Positions 7,854 to 17,083 of a stretch of DNA of 64,000 bases are shown here, in pieces (within the stretch, counting starts at the first letter, position 1; each line of letters opens with the position of its first letter). The notes under the pieces were generated by a model. That model worked only from the letters and a program-made list of their open reading frames with translations, was not told the origin of the DNA and searched no databases. Source of the stretch: Bryobacterales bacterium (GTDB lineage: Bacteria > Acidobacteriota > Terriglobia > Bryobacterales > Bryobacteraceae); the NCBI GenBank assembly GCA_020846745.1, contig JADLDI010000133.1, positions 1-64,000 of the forward strand. Reading direction: 5' to 3'. Made by a program: the position numbers and the translations under genes.

Positions 7854-10171
7854 GCTATCACATTTTCGCATTACCATGGAGCGTGCGCGCAACCAGTGTT
7901 TTCTTATTCGGACTCTGCACTCTGACCTTCTCGCTCTCAGCCCAGTCCTGGCCCCGGCCGTACCGCATCCGGGTTGGGGTTCGAACTACTGTTCCCAATA
8001 CTCCCATCTCGGCCGACCTCAATTTTGCGGCAACGCTTACGCAAGCCGGCATCGCAGGGGAGCCCGACTCGAACTCCATTCTGGTTCTCAACGGAAGTGT
8101 GGAAGTCCCGGTACACGTCTCCGACCGCGTTTCTGACTTCGGGAGTGGTCCTGTCTCGTGGTTGGTTCGTAATTCGGCTGAGCGCACATTCCACGTCTAC
8201 TTCGACACCCGGCGAGCCGCCGGCGTTACGGCCCGTGGCTATCAGGAACCGGTCGGCATTGGCGATTCGTTTCATTACAACCGCCCTGATGGTTTCGACC
8301 CGTTGGGCGTGGGTATGTTCATCGACCAACCGGTCACAGTCGACTGGGATGGAGACGGTAACACCGACCTGCTGCAGCGGAACCTTTACTCCTATGCTTA
8401 CGGCCAGCCTTACTGGGGGATCTTCTTCTGGCGGAACATGGGGACCAACCAGAATCCTAAGTTCGACCACTACGTTCGGCTGAAGGCAGATGGGACTTAC
8501 CTCGGCGATGTTTACAACATCTTTCAGTTGATTGACTGGGACCGTGACGGTAATCCCGACATTCTTTATGGCATTGGTGGTGGCCCTAAGCGGGGCACGA
8601 TGCGCGTTTATCTCAATACGGGCCGGCGTGATTGGGCGGAATTGCCGGTTCTCACGGCCGGCCCGGAGCTTACACGCTCCGGTGGAGGAGAACTCAATTA
8701 CGGCATGCGACTGCTCGATTGGACTGGTGGCGCGAAGCCCGATCTCTACACGCTCCGCATGCGGGTTGATTACTTTCCGGAACAGATCGTAAGCCACACG
8801 TGGTTCCGCCACCCCGGGTTAACTGGTGCAGGAGTTCCGCTGGCTCTGAACGGCATAACCAGTTACGACGAATGGCCCACCGACCTATACGATTGGAACG
8901 GCGACGGCGCGCTGGATGTTATTGGTGTCACGGGCGACCTGCATCATAATCCCGCGCGCACCTGCGTGACGGTTTGGGAGAACACGGGCACTCGACAGGT
9001 TCCGGCTTTCGGGAAACCGCCGTTCTGCGCCCCTGGTCTGGCGCCGGATGCGCATCCGTTGCCTACTGCGGTGAACTCGCCGGCGTTTCGCGGCCTGTTT
9101 CTGACTCACATGACCGGGTGGGCACGTTATCTCGAACAGGACCCGCAATCCAAGGCGGCGAAGTTCACCGATCATGGAATACTGCAGGCCCGCGGACAGG
9201 CCGTTTCATCCGGCGGTTACGCGAGTGTCGAAGTGGCGGATTGGGAAGGCGATGGGGACCTGGACTTCATCATTGGCAACGAACTCGGGTATGTCCAATT
9301 GGTCGAGAACATCAGCCAGAGCGGGCGCACAATGTTCGCTTCGCCGAAGAGGATTGTGCTCACAAACAATGATTCGATGCGGGTGGCGCGCTGGACGTTC
9401 CTTAACGACGGCGACCCTGAGTGGAACCTCGGCCAGTCGAAACCGACTTATGTAGATTGGGATCTAGATGGGGATTTCGACTTACTCGTTGGTAACAACA
9501 CCAACCGCATCGCCTATTTCGAGAACGTCGGGACACGATCGAAGCCCAGCTTTGCTCCGTTACGCAAGTTGACCTACGAGGGCGGTGGGGAACACTTTTC
9601 CTTCCGCAAGCATCCAGCGGTGGTGGACTGGAATGGCGATGGGCTGCCGGACTTAGTAGCCGGTTGCTTTGGTGTTCGTGAGCGCATCGACCCGCAGGGG
9701 CTTGAAACGGTCTCTCTCTTTGAACGGTATAAGGACGGGAACGGCCGGTTGCAACTGCGCAAGCCCAAGCCGCTGAAACTGGCGGACGGTGCCGATTTCA
9801 AGCTGCCGATCCCCTATCAGCACGGCTTCGAAGTGGCAGATTGGGACCGCGACGGCGATTACGACGTCTTCACCAACGAGCGTGGCAAACTCTATGTGTA
9901 TCTAAACGAAGGCACCAACGCCCGGCCGTCGCTGCGCCGAAAGCAGCTATCTATCTATGGCGAGCCGATCGAAATCAGCCACCACGAAACCAGCATCAAG
10001 GTCGTGGACTGGGACAAAGACGGCACGCCCGACCTGATTGCCGGCGCCGAGTCCGGCTGGACCTACTTTTTCCGTCGTGCGGCTTTGGATGCCAGTACTA
10101 AGCCGGGAATCGCTGTTGGGCCCTTCGAGCAGTTACATGTACTGCGGGGCCGGGATGCCAAGAATCCCTAA
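7850..10171 (+). CDS. Secreted FG-GAP/VCBS repeat protein
   Basis: A 773-residue protein whose GTG start overlaps the peptidase stop (GTGA). A signal peptide ends near residue 32 (LSAQSW). The mature part is a series of integrin-like FG-GAP/VCBS blades, each with a calcium-binding loop of the form DWDGDGNTDL, DWDRDGNPDI, DWNGDGALDV, DWEGDGDLDF, DWDLDGDFDL or DWNGDGLPDL; about nine are visible across the length, implying a calcium-bound beta-propeller on the surface. Ligand and role are unknown. The last 39 bases overlap the 3' end of argS on the other strand. Confidence 0.85.
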   Translation: MSYHIFALPWSVRATSVFLFGLCTLTFSLSAQSWPRPYRIRVGVRTTVPNTPISADLNFAATLTQAGIAGEPDSNSILVLNGSVEVPVHVSDRVSDFGSGPVSWLVRNSAERTFHVYFDTRRAAGVTARGYQEPVGIGDSFHYNRPDGFDPLGVGMFIDQPVTVDWDGDGNTDLLQRNLYSYAYGQPYWGIFFWRNMGTNQNPKFDHYVRLKADGTYLGDVYNIFQLIDWDRDGNPDILYGIGGGPKRGTMRVYLNTGRRDWAELPVLTAGPELTRSGGGELNYGMRLLDWTGGAKPDLYTLRMRVDYFPEQIVSHTWFRHPGLTGAGVPLALNGITSYDEWPTDLYDWNGDGALDVIGVTGDLHHNPARTCVTVWENTGTRQVPAFGKPPFCAPGLAPDAHPLPTAVNSPAFRGLFLTHMTGWARYLEQDPQSKAAKFTDHGILQARGQAVSSGGYASVEVADWEGDGDLDFIIGNELGYVQLVENISQSGRTMFASPKRIVLTNNDSMRVARWTFLNDGDPEWNLGQSKPTYVDWDLDGDFDLLVGNNTNRIAYFENVGTRSKPSFAPLRKLTYEGGGEHFSFRKHPAVVDWNGDGLPDLVAGCFGVRERIDPQGLETVSLFERYKDGNGRLQLRKPKPLKLADGADFKLPIPYQHGFEVADWDRDGDYDVFTNERGKLYVYLNEGTNARPSLRRKQLSIYGEPIEISHHETSIKVVDWDKDGTPDLIAGAESGWTYFFRRAALDASTKPGIAVGPFEQLHVLRGRDAKNP

Positions 10172-12085
10172 GGTGCGTTCCAACTGCCGGCGGAAGTAAT
10201 CGGTCAGCCAGAGCAGGAACGTGCGCTTCTCGGCGTCGGCTTCCGATAACACCGGGAAGTCGTGATAGAAGGTGTTAAACGTCTGCGCTAGCTGGAAGGC
10301 GTACTTGGCGACGTGGGCGGGTTCCCCGCTCGCGATGGCCTTGGCAATAGCCGAATCCACTTTCGAGACGGCCAGGATCAACTGCCACAGATCGTCGGAA
10401 CCTAACTGGCGTGTGAACGCCTCGGGGGTGAGCGCCTGGTTGAAGTTCGGCAGGGTTTCGCCGCGATCTTCCAGTTTGCGGATGATGTTCCGCGACCTTA
10501 CGGCCGCATATTGAACGTACGGTCCGGTATCGCCTTCGAAGCTGAGCGCTTCCTGCATGTCGAACGCGATCACTGTGTTTCGCGTGTATTTGAGCATGAA
10601 GTAACGAAGCGCGCCGGTCGCGATTTGGGTCGCCACCAGCTTGCGTTCGTCCTCCGCCGCTTCCGGGTGGCGATCGTTTACTTCTTTGAGCGCATTCTCA
10701 ATCAGCTTGTCGATGAGGTCGTCGGCTTTTACGCCTAGGCCTTTGCGGCCTGATACTTGGACGTGCGCTCGCTGCTTGTCTTCTTCCGAAAGCTCGATGC
10801 CTAACTCGGCACAGGCGCGGGGTGATAGTGCGACCATTTCGTACGAGAAATGGATGGACCGTTCGGCTTGGGCTTCGTAGTTTAACGCTCGCAAACCGGC
10901 GGCGACCACGTCCTGCAGATACGATTGGCGGGAGTCGATCACGTTATAAACCGTCGAACCGCCGCCGAACTTTGGCGTATCGCCCTGCTGCGGTTCATCG
11001 GTCGTAACCCACACTACGTGGCCGTTCGCCTCCGTGAGCAGCTTGCGGTAATAGAAGTCCTTACCAAGCAGGCCGAACTTCCACAGTTGATACGCCATGT
11101 CTTTGCCGACATAGGTGACGATGCCGTTGGAGCGGACGATTACCTTGGAGTCGTCTTCGGCGGCGTTGTCCGAGTAGTGCGCTCCGGCCATTACCCAGCA
11201 GCCTTTCTTCGGTCCTTCTTCTTCGAGATAGATGGCCTTGCGTGCCTTGAGTAACTCGAACGCCGTGGCCCAGAACTTCAGGTGTAGGATTTCGCTTTCG
11301 CGTGGCAGGACATCGTAGTGGATGCCCAGACGCCGCATGGTTTCGAGGTGACACAGCACGATCGCGTCGGCGACCGTGTGCGCCATCTCGGCGAGTTCGC
11401 CTTCGCCGGCCTCGATCGCGTGCAGGGAGGCGTGGCGCCAAGCGCGTTCGTCCTCCGGATTGTCTTTGAAGTGTTGCGAGGTGCGGGCGTAGAGGTCCCA
11501 ACAGAGATAGTCGAATCTTGGTTCGGTGGCCAACTCGGCCACTTCTGCGGGCGTCTTCTTTTCCAGGAAGTGGAACCCGGCGACCACGTCGGCCACCTGA
11601 ACGCCGGTGTTGTCGATGTAGTTCTGGACCTCAACGGTGTTCCCGGCAGCGCGCAGCATGCGGCAGAAGGTATCGCCTAGAACCGAGTTCCGCAGGTGAC
11701 CGATGTGGGCGGCCTTGTTCGGGTTGATGTTGGTGTGCTCGACGATGATCTTCGATGGCGTGCCGGTGGCCGGCTCATCGGCGCTCGGCTGGAGCAGCGA
11801 AGTGCCGTAAGCGGAGCGGTTCAGGCGGATGTTGATGTAGCCTGCGCCGGCGATTTCGAGGGCGGCGACGCCGGGCAGATCGCCGAGGTCGGCCACTAGC
11901 TCCTGCGCAATCGCGCGGGGGGCTCTGCGGAGTTGCTTGGCGAGCGGGAAGGCGGCAGTGCAGGCAAGTTCGCCGAACTTGGCGTCGGCCGGCTCGTCCA
12001 GCGTGACGGCCATGTCGACGCCGTAGCGCACCTGCAAGTGTTCAGACACGAGTTGCTGCAGTTGTTGTTGGATCTTGTGGAACAC
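10133..12085 (-). CDS. argS: Arginyl-tRNA synthetase
   Basis: A 650-residue class I aminoacyl-tRNA synthetase charging tRNA-Arg in the cytoplasm. An N-terminal additional domain (residues 1-90) is followed by the HIGH signature (H127-H130, in NKAAHIGHLRNS). Near the catalytic-domain end is VSGRKGLGVKADD, the ArgRS form of the KMSKS loop lacking the usual lysine order. An ALRYFMLKYTRNTVIAFD segment and a DALR-type anticodon-binding C-terminus with an ISAP-like PAPQYM end follow. It is somewhat longer than the usual 550-590 residues. The start codon is GTG. A TATACT box lies 15-20 bases upstream on the minus strand. It is the only essential housekeeping synthetase in the window. Confidence 0.95.
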   Translation of the reverse strand: MFHKIQQQLQQLVSEHLQVRYGVDMAVTLDEPADAKFGELACTAAFPLAKQLRRAPRAIAQELVADLGDLPGVAALEIAGAGYINIRLNRSAYGTSLLQPSADEPATGTPSKIIVEHTNINPNKAAHIGHLRNSVLGDTFCRMLRAAGNTVEVQNYIDNTGVQVADVVAGFHFLEKKTPAEVAELATEPRFDYLCWDLYARTSQHFKDNPEDERAWRHASLHAIEAGEGELAEMAHTVADAIVLCHLETMRRLGIHYDVLPRESEILHLKFWATAFELLKARKAIYLEEEGPKKGCWVMAGAHYSDNAAEDDSKVIVRSNGIVTYVGKDMAYQLWKFGLLGKDFYYRKLLTEANGHVVWVTTDEPQQGDTPKFGGGSTVYNVIDSRQSYLQDVVAAGLRALNYEAQAERSIHFSYEMVALSPRACAELGIELSEEDKQRAHVQVSGRKGLGVKADDLIDKLIENALKEVNDRHPEAAEDERKLVATQIATGALRYFMLKYTRNTVIAFDMQEALSFEGDTGPYVQYAAVRSRNIIRKLEDRGETLPNFNQALTPEAFTRQLGSDDLWQLILAVSKVDSAIAKAIASGEPAHVAKYAFQLAQTFNTFYHDFPVLSEADAEKRTFLLWLTDYFRRQLERTLGILGIPAPQYM

Positions 12086-12129
12086 GGTTGGAAGTAAACA
12101 GTATAGCGGGCGGGGTTTCCGCGGACAGA

Positions 12130-12159
12130 TGCGCGACGGGTGCGCGACTGTTGCGCGAC
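12130..12159. promoter_or_regulatory. Three phased TGCGCGAC direct repeats upstream of argS
   Basis: TGCGCGAC occurs at 12130-12137, 12141-12148 and 12152-12159, each exactly 11 bases after the previous one, so all three face the same side of the helix. They lie 45-75 bases upstream of the argS start, in the gap behind its TATACT box. The spacing fits an activator or repressor binding in tandem, but no known regulator is recognised. Confidence 0.35.
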
Positions 12160-12268
12160 TTGAATTCCCTGCCTTTATTGGTACCTATTGCAGCGTATTG
12201 CTCAGAACAAGGTCAGATCCCGCCGCCCCGAACCAATGTCCATTTCTACGGCGCGCATCCCGCACCCA

Positions 12269-14041
12269 TCACTGCCGCCGGAACGTGCCCGACCCTGCGA
12301 CGGATTCCATGGTGCGCCACGCGGGTTGCCACCACAAATCGAACTTCGGCTCTCCTGTCGATACAAAATCGGTGACATGCACGTTCAGCCGGAACTCGCG
12401 CCAGTTTCCGCCCTGCATCCGGTTGAGATAATCCACCGGAATGGCGAACTCGGCAGTATAGCCGTCCGCATTCAGGCGGCAGGCACGCATAAGTTGCGCG
12501 GGCAGCGGGACGCGGTATGACGGCTCAGGGATTTTGAGGGCACTGTCCGCCGACATTGCGGGTGAAACACGGGCGAGCAGGAAGGTGTCCTGATAGCCGT
12601 CCGCCCACGCTTTGCTTTCGGTGCGCATCGGGTCGGGGCGCGCATCGAGCCATACCTCTACGCCATCCTGCTCGGCGGACAGTTTGTCGGGCCGGATCAC
12701 GAGATGGGAGTCGGTCACGGCCACGGCCACGTAAAGGAAGTTGTCGTCGTAGGCAGTGGCGAAACGCGCATGCGCGGAGGCACTTCGCGGCGAGGGCTCG
12801 ATGGCAAACGGTAAGGCGCTCCAGTCTTCCAGGTCCCCATCTACTCTTGGTGACTTGTTTACTTTCGATAACGGCCATTTCGCATAATCTCCGGCACGGT
12901 AACCCTCGACAGGGATTTGTGCTTTGAGGCCGGAGAACTCCGCACTGAGCATTGTTCGTCCTGGTCCGGCATTCCGCACGCGGCCCGGTTCACCCGAGTC
13001 GAGGGTTGCAACAGAGGAATCGTCGATGTGCAGGCGAGCGGTGACCGCATTGAGAAAGAAGCCGTGTTCGTACTGCACTTCGGGCCAGATGTAAGCACGG
13101 TCGCCGGCGGTCTCTAAACGCAGGTGTGTTGCGTGCGGATCGGCCAGCGGCCTCAGGGCAATCGCACGAACCGCCGGGCGCTCTTTGCGCAGCAGGAAAT
13201 AGAGCATATTGCGCATCCGCTCGCGTTGGGCGGTGCGTCCATGTAAATGGCCATAACCAAGCTGAAAGGCGAGGTCGTCTCCTTCCGTCCAGCCTTTGTC
13301 CGCGAGCACCTTCACCATCCGCGGCGTGACGGTTTCAATGTCGGCGGAGTCGCGCTCGCCGGCATCGAGCCAGAATCGAGTGGCTGTCTTGGCTTTGCCA
13401 TCGCGCGCTACTTCGCCCACCAGTTTCGAATCCATCAGCCAAAGCGAAGGGGAGGTGCATCCCGCGAAGCCGAAAGTTTCCGGATGCCGGTAGGCGAGAT
13501 AAAAGGATGCCAACCCGCCGAGTGAATTGCCGGATACACCGGTCGATTCCGCTTCGGGGCGGGTCCGAAAGTGCGAATCGATGTACGGTTTGAGTTGAGT
13601 TGCCAGGAATGAGTAGTATTCGTCGATTCTGCCGGGAGAAGTCGGGGACCATCGGGGCACGAGGTCGATCGACCGCCCGCCTGCGACGCGTTTGGTATTC
13701 GTCACCGCCACGAGGATTGCGGGGTGGACCAGTTTTTCTTTGAGCAGTTCATCGATCGCGTAATCGGCATCGACGAACACACCCCGCGATCTATCGAGCC
13801 CGCCGAACACACCCTCGCCATCGTGAAAGTAGATGACGCGATATCGCTCCTTGGATGAGGTGTAGCCCGGCGGCAGGTAGATGTGAATGTCTCGCGGACC
13901 TGCCGTCGCCTCTGCCGGGAAATTGACAAGCGTCTCGTAGCGGTCGCCTGTCTTTTGGCGGACGATTTCGTCCCGTGGTTGGGCGCACAATAGGCCCGTT
14001 GACGCGAACCAGATCATCCATTTCAGTCGTCCATCCGGCAT
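12269..14041 (-). CDS. Exported esterase (PF00756-like) with CBM9-like C-terminal domain
   Basis: A 590-residue protein. The N-terminus has a signal peptide ending at CAQ (about residue 20). Residues about 30-290 form an alpha/beta-hydrolase of the esterase D/feruloyl esterase type, with RDIHIYLPPGY, RVIYFHDGEG and the nucleophile elbow VSGNSLGGLASF. The histidine is likely in the GYGHLHGRT segment. After an immunoglobulin-like linker, residues about 390-590 look like a CBM9-type carbohydrate-binding domain: SPRVDGDLEDW, NFLYVAVAVTD, QDGVEVWLDA. Together these suggest hydrolysis of ester side groups on plant polysaccharide or a siderophore-like ester, with CBM9 anchoring it to carbohydrate. 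A start at residue 9 (MIWFASTG) is also possible. Confidence 0.82.
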   Translation of the reverse strand: MPDGRLKWMIWFASTGLLCAQPRDEIVRQKTGDRYETLVNFPAEATAGPRDIHIYLPPGYTSSKERYRVIYFHDGEGVFGGLDRSRGVFVDADYAIDELLKEKLVHPAILVAVTNTKRVAGGRSIDLVPRWSPTSPGRIDEYYSFLATQLKPYIDSHFRTRPEAESTGVSGNSLGGLASFYLAYRHPETFGFAGCTSPSLWLMDSKLVGEVARDGKAKTATRFWLDAGERDSADIETVTPRMVKVLADKGWTEGDDLAFQLGYGHLHGRTAQRERMRNMLYFLLRKERPAVRAIALRPLADPHATHLRLETAGDRAYIWPEVQYEHGFFLNAVTARLHIDDSSVATLDSGEPGRVRNAGPGRTMLSAEFSGLKAQIPVEGYRAGDYAKWPLSKVNKSPRVDGDLEDWSALPFAIEPSPRSASAHARFATAYDDNFLYVAVAVTDSHLVIRPDKLSAEQDGVEVWLDARPDPMRTESKAWADGYQDTFLLARVSPAMSADSALKIPEPSYRVPLPAQLMRACRLNADGYTAEFAIPVDYLNRMQGGNWREFRLNVHVTDFVSTGEPKFDLWWQPAWRTMESVAGSGTFRRQ

Positions 14042-14149
14042 CGGAGCCCATTCTACTGCTTAGGGTCGATAGGGGAGACAGGACGATGGTTTCGCTTGTG
14101 ATCGAGACACTGCTAGTCGCAAATTGCAAACCGGAGCGGCGGGCTTCGA

Positions 14150-14155
14150 TATAAT
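14150..14155 (+). promoter_or_regulatory. Consensus TATAAT -10 box at a leaderless start
   Basis: A perfect TATAAT ends nine bases before the GTG at 14165, so transcription should start around 14162. No Shine-Dalgarno sequence lies between. A TTGCAA at 14124-14129 is the best -35 candidate but is 20 bases away. Confidence 0.5.
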
Positions 14156-14164
14156 CAACCCCTT

Positions 14165-15283
14165 GTGAAGATCACCAACGTGGAGGTGCTCTACCTCCGT
14201 CTTCCCGCCATTAAATCGCAGGCCGATAGTGGACAGGACGCCGTCGTCGTCCGCATCGATACCGACGCCGGCATCAGCGGCATCGGTGAAGTCGATTCCA
14301 ACCCGATGGCGGTGAAGGGGACCATTGAAGGTCCGTACTCGCATAAGATCACAACCGGGTTGCGCGAGGTGCTAATCGGGCAGGACCCCTTCGAGACCGA
14401 GCGCCTCTGGTACCGCATGTACGACGCCAACGTCTACGCCGGCCGAAGCGGTGTCGCCATCCACGCTATGAGCGGCATCGACATGGCTCTCTGGGATATC
14501 AAGGGCAAATACCTCAAAATGCCCGTCTGGAAACTCCTTGGCGGCGGGTTTCACAAGCGCATCCGTTGCTACGCCAGTTCGCTGTTCGGCGCCACCCCGC
14601 TCGCCACCGGCGACCTTGCCCGCCGCTATCGCGATCAAGGCTTCACCGCCGTGAAGTTCGGTTGGGACCCGATGGGGCAGAACGAAACGAACGACATCGC
14701 GCTAGTGCGCGAGGCTCGCAACGGGCTTGGCGACGATGCCGACCTCATGATCGACGCCGGCCTGGTTTGGGACGCCAAAACCGCCCTCCAGCGCGCCCGC
14801 GCCTTCGATGACTTCCATATCTTCTGGCTCGAAGAGCCTTTGCGGCCCGACGACTATGAGGGTTATCGCAAACTCTCAGAGGGTACCCACGTCCGTATCG
14901 CCGCCGGCGAGGAAGAGTCCAACCGCCTCGGCTACCTCAACCTGATGGACCGCGGCAAGATTGACGTCGTCCAGGTGGACCTCACTAGGTGTGGTGGTTT
15001 CACCGAAGGCATGAAGATCGCTTCGCTCGCCTGGGACCGCGGCCTTCCGGTTGCCAACCACGGCTTCACAACCTATATAAATGTTGCGGCCGCCCTACAC
15101 TGGCTGAACTCCATTCCGAATGCCCTCATCTGCGAGTTTGTCGCCGAAGAAGAGACCACCCTTCGAGAAGAGTTGACTCACCAGCGCTTCCGCGCCAAAG
15201 ACGGCTATCTTGAGGTTCCCGAAGAGCCCGGCCTCGGTGTTGACCTGAACGAAGAAGCCGTTCGTAAGTATCGCGTTGCCTGA
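14165..15283 (+). CDS. Mandelate racemase/muconate lactonizing family acid-sugar dehydratase
   Basis: A 372-residue enolase-superfamily enzyme starting at GTG. The complete mandelate-racemase-type active site is visible: K164 in AVKFGWDP (a KxG form of the KxK motif), metal ligands D197 (MIDAGL), E223 (WLEEPL) and E249 (AAGEEE), and the general base H299 in VANHGF. This set is typical of acid-sugar dehydratases, which abstract the proton alpha to a carboxylate and eliminate water. It lacks a leader and should be cytosolic. It heads a cluster with two sugar isomerase/epimerases and a D-aminoacylase-like enzyme, consistent with uptake and breakdown of sugar acids. The exact substrate cannot be read from the sequence. 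Confidence 0.88.
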   Translation: MKITNVEVLYLRLPAIKSQADSGQDAVVVRIDTDAGISGIGEVDSNPMAVKGTIEGPYSHKITTGLREVLIGQDPFETERLWYRMYDANVYAGRSGVAIHAMSGIDMALWDIKGKYLKMPVWKLLGGGFHKRIRCYASSLFGATPLATGDLARRYRDQGFTAVKFGWDPMGQNETNDIALVREARNGLGDDADLMIDAGLVWDAKTALQRARAFDDFHIFWLEEPLRPDDYEGYRKLSEGTHVRIAAGEEESNRLGYLNLMDRGKIDVVQVDLTRCGGFTEGMKIASLAWDRGLPVANHGFTTYINVAAALHWLNSIPNALICEFVAEEETTLREELTHQRFRAKDGYLEVPEEPGLGVDLNEEAVRKYRVA

Positions 15284-15305
15284 CCTTATTCAGAGGACCC
15301 AAACG

Positions 15306-16127
15306 ATGATCCGACTTAGTTGCCTGTCACTCAGTTTCCAGCAGCAGTTCCGTGCCGGAAAGATGGATATGTTTTCGTTCCTTAAGTTTGCCAGGAGCTT
15401 GAATCTCGATGGCATCGATCCGCATTTTCAACACCTGGTCAGGCTGGACCGCTTGTATCTCAAGCAGATCCGGCGCCAGGCTCTTGACAACGGACTTACA
15501 ATCTCATCGATGCCCGTAAGCACAGAGTTCGGTATGTCGGCGGAGCGGGTTCCGGCGGAAATCGAAAAGGCGCGTGTGGCGATGGAAACGGGCCTCTTTC
15601 TGGGCGCGCCGATCTTGCGCGTGTTTGTGGGCTCAGCGCCTTCACCGGATAAGGTGGACGAGGCCTTCAAGCGAGGTGCGGATGCATTGCATCGTTGCGC
15701 GGAAATCGGCGCCGACCTCGGCATGGTTGTTGCCTTGCAGAACCATAGCGGACTTACCTCCACCGGCGACGACATGCTGAAGTTCCACAAGGCTGTCAAC
15801 CATCCAAACTTCACATTGCTGATGGACACGGGCCACTTCACAGGCCGCGACGGTCCGCGAGGTCCGAAGATGGCCGGCCATACCTACGAGAATTACTATC
15901 ACAGCCTGGAACAGGTGGCTCCGATCGCGCCGTTTGTCCGCACCAAACTCTATGAAGTGGACCAGCAGGGTCGCGAACGCTACATCGATTACGACAAGGT
16001 GTTTAACATCCTTCGTAAGAATCACTACAACGGCTTCGTAAGCCTTGTGTATGAGGGCACGGAAGACGAAATGGCCGCCATCCCGCGCGGTGTCAGCTTC
16101 CTGAGAAAGAAAGTGCAAGGGCTGTAA
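15306..16127 (+). CDS. Sugar phosphate isomerase/epimerase (AP-endonuclease-2-like TIM barrel)
   Basis: A 273-residue TIM-barrel protein of the xylose-isomerase-like family (PF01261). Landmarks include MVVALQNHSG, LLMDTGHFTG and VRTKLYEVDQQG, positions where this family usually places its metal-binding histidines and acids. I chose ATG 15306 because GAGGA lies at 15293-15297, although the frame is open further upstream from TTG 15276. It starts 22 bases after the dehydratase stop and ends five bases before the next gene, so it is in the same transcript. Probable role: isomerising or epimerising a keto-sugar from the pathway. Confidence 0.82.
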   Translation: MIRLSCLSLSFQQQFRAGKMDMFSFLKFARSLNLDGIDPHFQHLVRLDRLYLKQIRRQALDNGLTISSMPVSTEFGMSAERVPAEIEKARVAMETGLFLGAPILRVFVGSAPSPDKVDEAFKRGADALHRCAEIGADLGMVVALQNHSGLTSTGDDMLKFHKAVNHPNFTLLMDTGHFTGRDGPRGPKMAGHTYENYYHSLEQVAPIAPFVRTKLYEVDQQGRERYIDYDKVFNILRKNHYNGFVSLVYEGTEDEMAAIPRGVSFLRKKVQGL

Positions 16128-16132
16128 CTACA

Positions 16133-17083
16133 ATGATTGACCGTCGAACGTTCCTCGCCTCTTTGTCCGCATCCATGGCCGCGGCTGCCTCCCGCCTGCC
16201 CGCTAACAAGAACATCAAGTGGGCAGTTAGCCTGGGCCTCTGGAATCACTTCGCCAAGGTCCCGTTGACCGACGTGTTCGATGTCATGCGCGACACCGGC
16301 TTCATCGGCATCCGCTTCACCGGTTTTCCAGGCGTGCTCAAAACCTACGACGTCACCCAGGCCGTGATCGAACGCGAGATGCAGAAGCGTAATCTGCAGG
16401 CGTTCACGATCTCCTTCGGCGGCCCCACCCACATTGCCGCGCAACACGGCAGAATTATTGAGGACGCCAAGCGCGCCATGACCTTCCTCAAAGGGCTCGG
16501 CGCCAACCACCTGGTCGTCTTCCCGCCGGGCCGTAAGTCGCCAGACGCCCAAGGCGAAGCCGCCTTCAAGACCATGTGCGAGGGGTTCAACAAAATCGGC
16601 GAAGTGGCCGGCGAGATGGGCTTCCGCGCGGGTTTGCATAACCACCTGGACGAAATGGTCGAAGGGCCCGAAGAGGTCCATAAGTGCATGGCCCTCACTA
16701 ATCCTAAGTTGTTCTGGTTCTCTCCCGATACGGCGCACCTGCACCTTGGCGGCAGCAACGTTGTCGACATGTACAAGAAGTACAAAGACCGTCTGATGTC
16801 GATGGATTACAAAGACGCTAAGTGGACCACTCCGGCCGCCGATTGGGTGAGTGGAAACGGTAAGGTATACGCCAAAGATTCGAGCAGCGCGAAATTCTTT
16901 AACTCGATATACGATCTGGGCGACGGCGAAATCGATTTCCCGTCCTGCCATAAGGTCCTCAAGAGTATCAAGTTCAAGGGCTGGATTTGTGTGGACCTCG
17001 ACACGGCGCGCCAGGGGCCCCGGAAGAGTTACGAACGCTCCGGCGCGTACGTTGTGAATAAGCTCGAACCGATTTATGTATAA
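16133..17083 (+). CDS. Tat-exported sugar phosphate isomerase/epimerase-like protein
   Basis: A 316-residue second member of the xylose-isomerase-like TIM-barrel family, distinct from its neighbour by its leader DRRTFLASLSASMAAAASR, a twin-arginine signal. The barrel retains RAGLHNHLDE, FSPDTAHLHLGG and MDYKDAKW, candidate metal-binding positions. Export by Tat suggests it acts on oligosaccharide or free sugars outside the cytoplasm. It overlaps the following amidohydrolase gene by eight bases, which implies coupled translation. Confidence 0.82.
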   Translation: MIDRRTFLASLSASMAAAASRLPANKNIKWAVSLGLWNHFAKVPLTDVFDVMRDTGFIGIRFTGFPGVLKTYDVTQAVIEREMQKRNLQAFTISFGGPTHIAAQHGRIIEDAKRAMTFLKGLGANHLVVFPPGRKSPDAQGEAAFKTMCEGFNKIGEVAGEMGFRAGLHNHLDEMVEGPEEVHKCMALTNPKLFWFSPDTAHLHLGGSNVVDMYKKYKDRLMSMDYKDAKWTTPAADWVSGNGKVYAKDSSSAKFFNSIYDLGDGEIDFPSCHKVLKSIKFKGWICVDLDTARQGPRKSYERSGAYVVNKLEPIYV

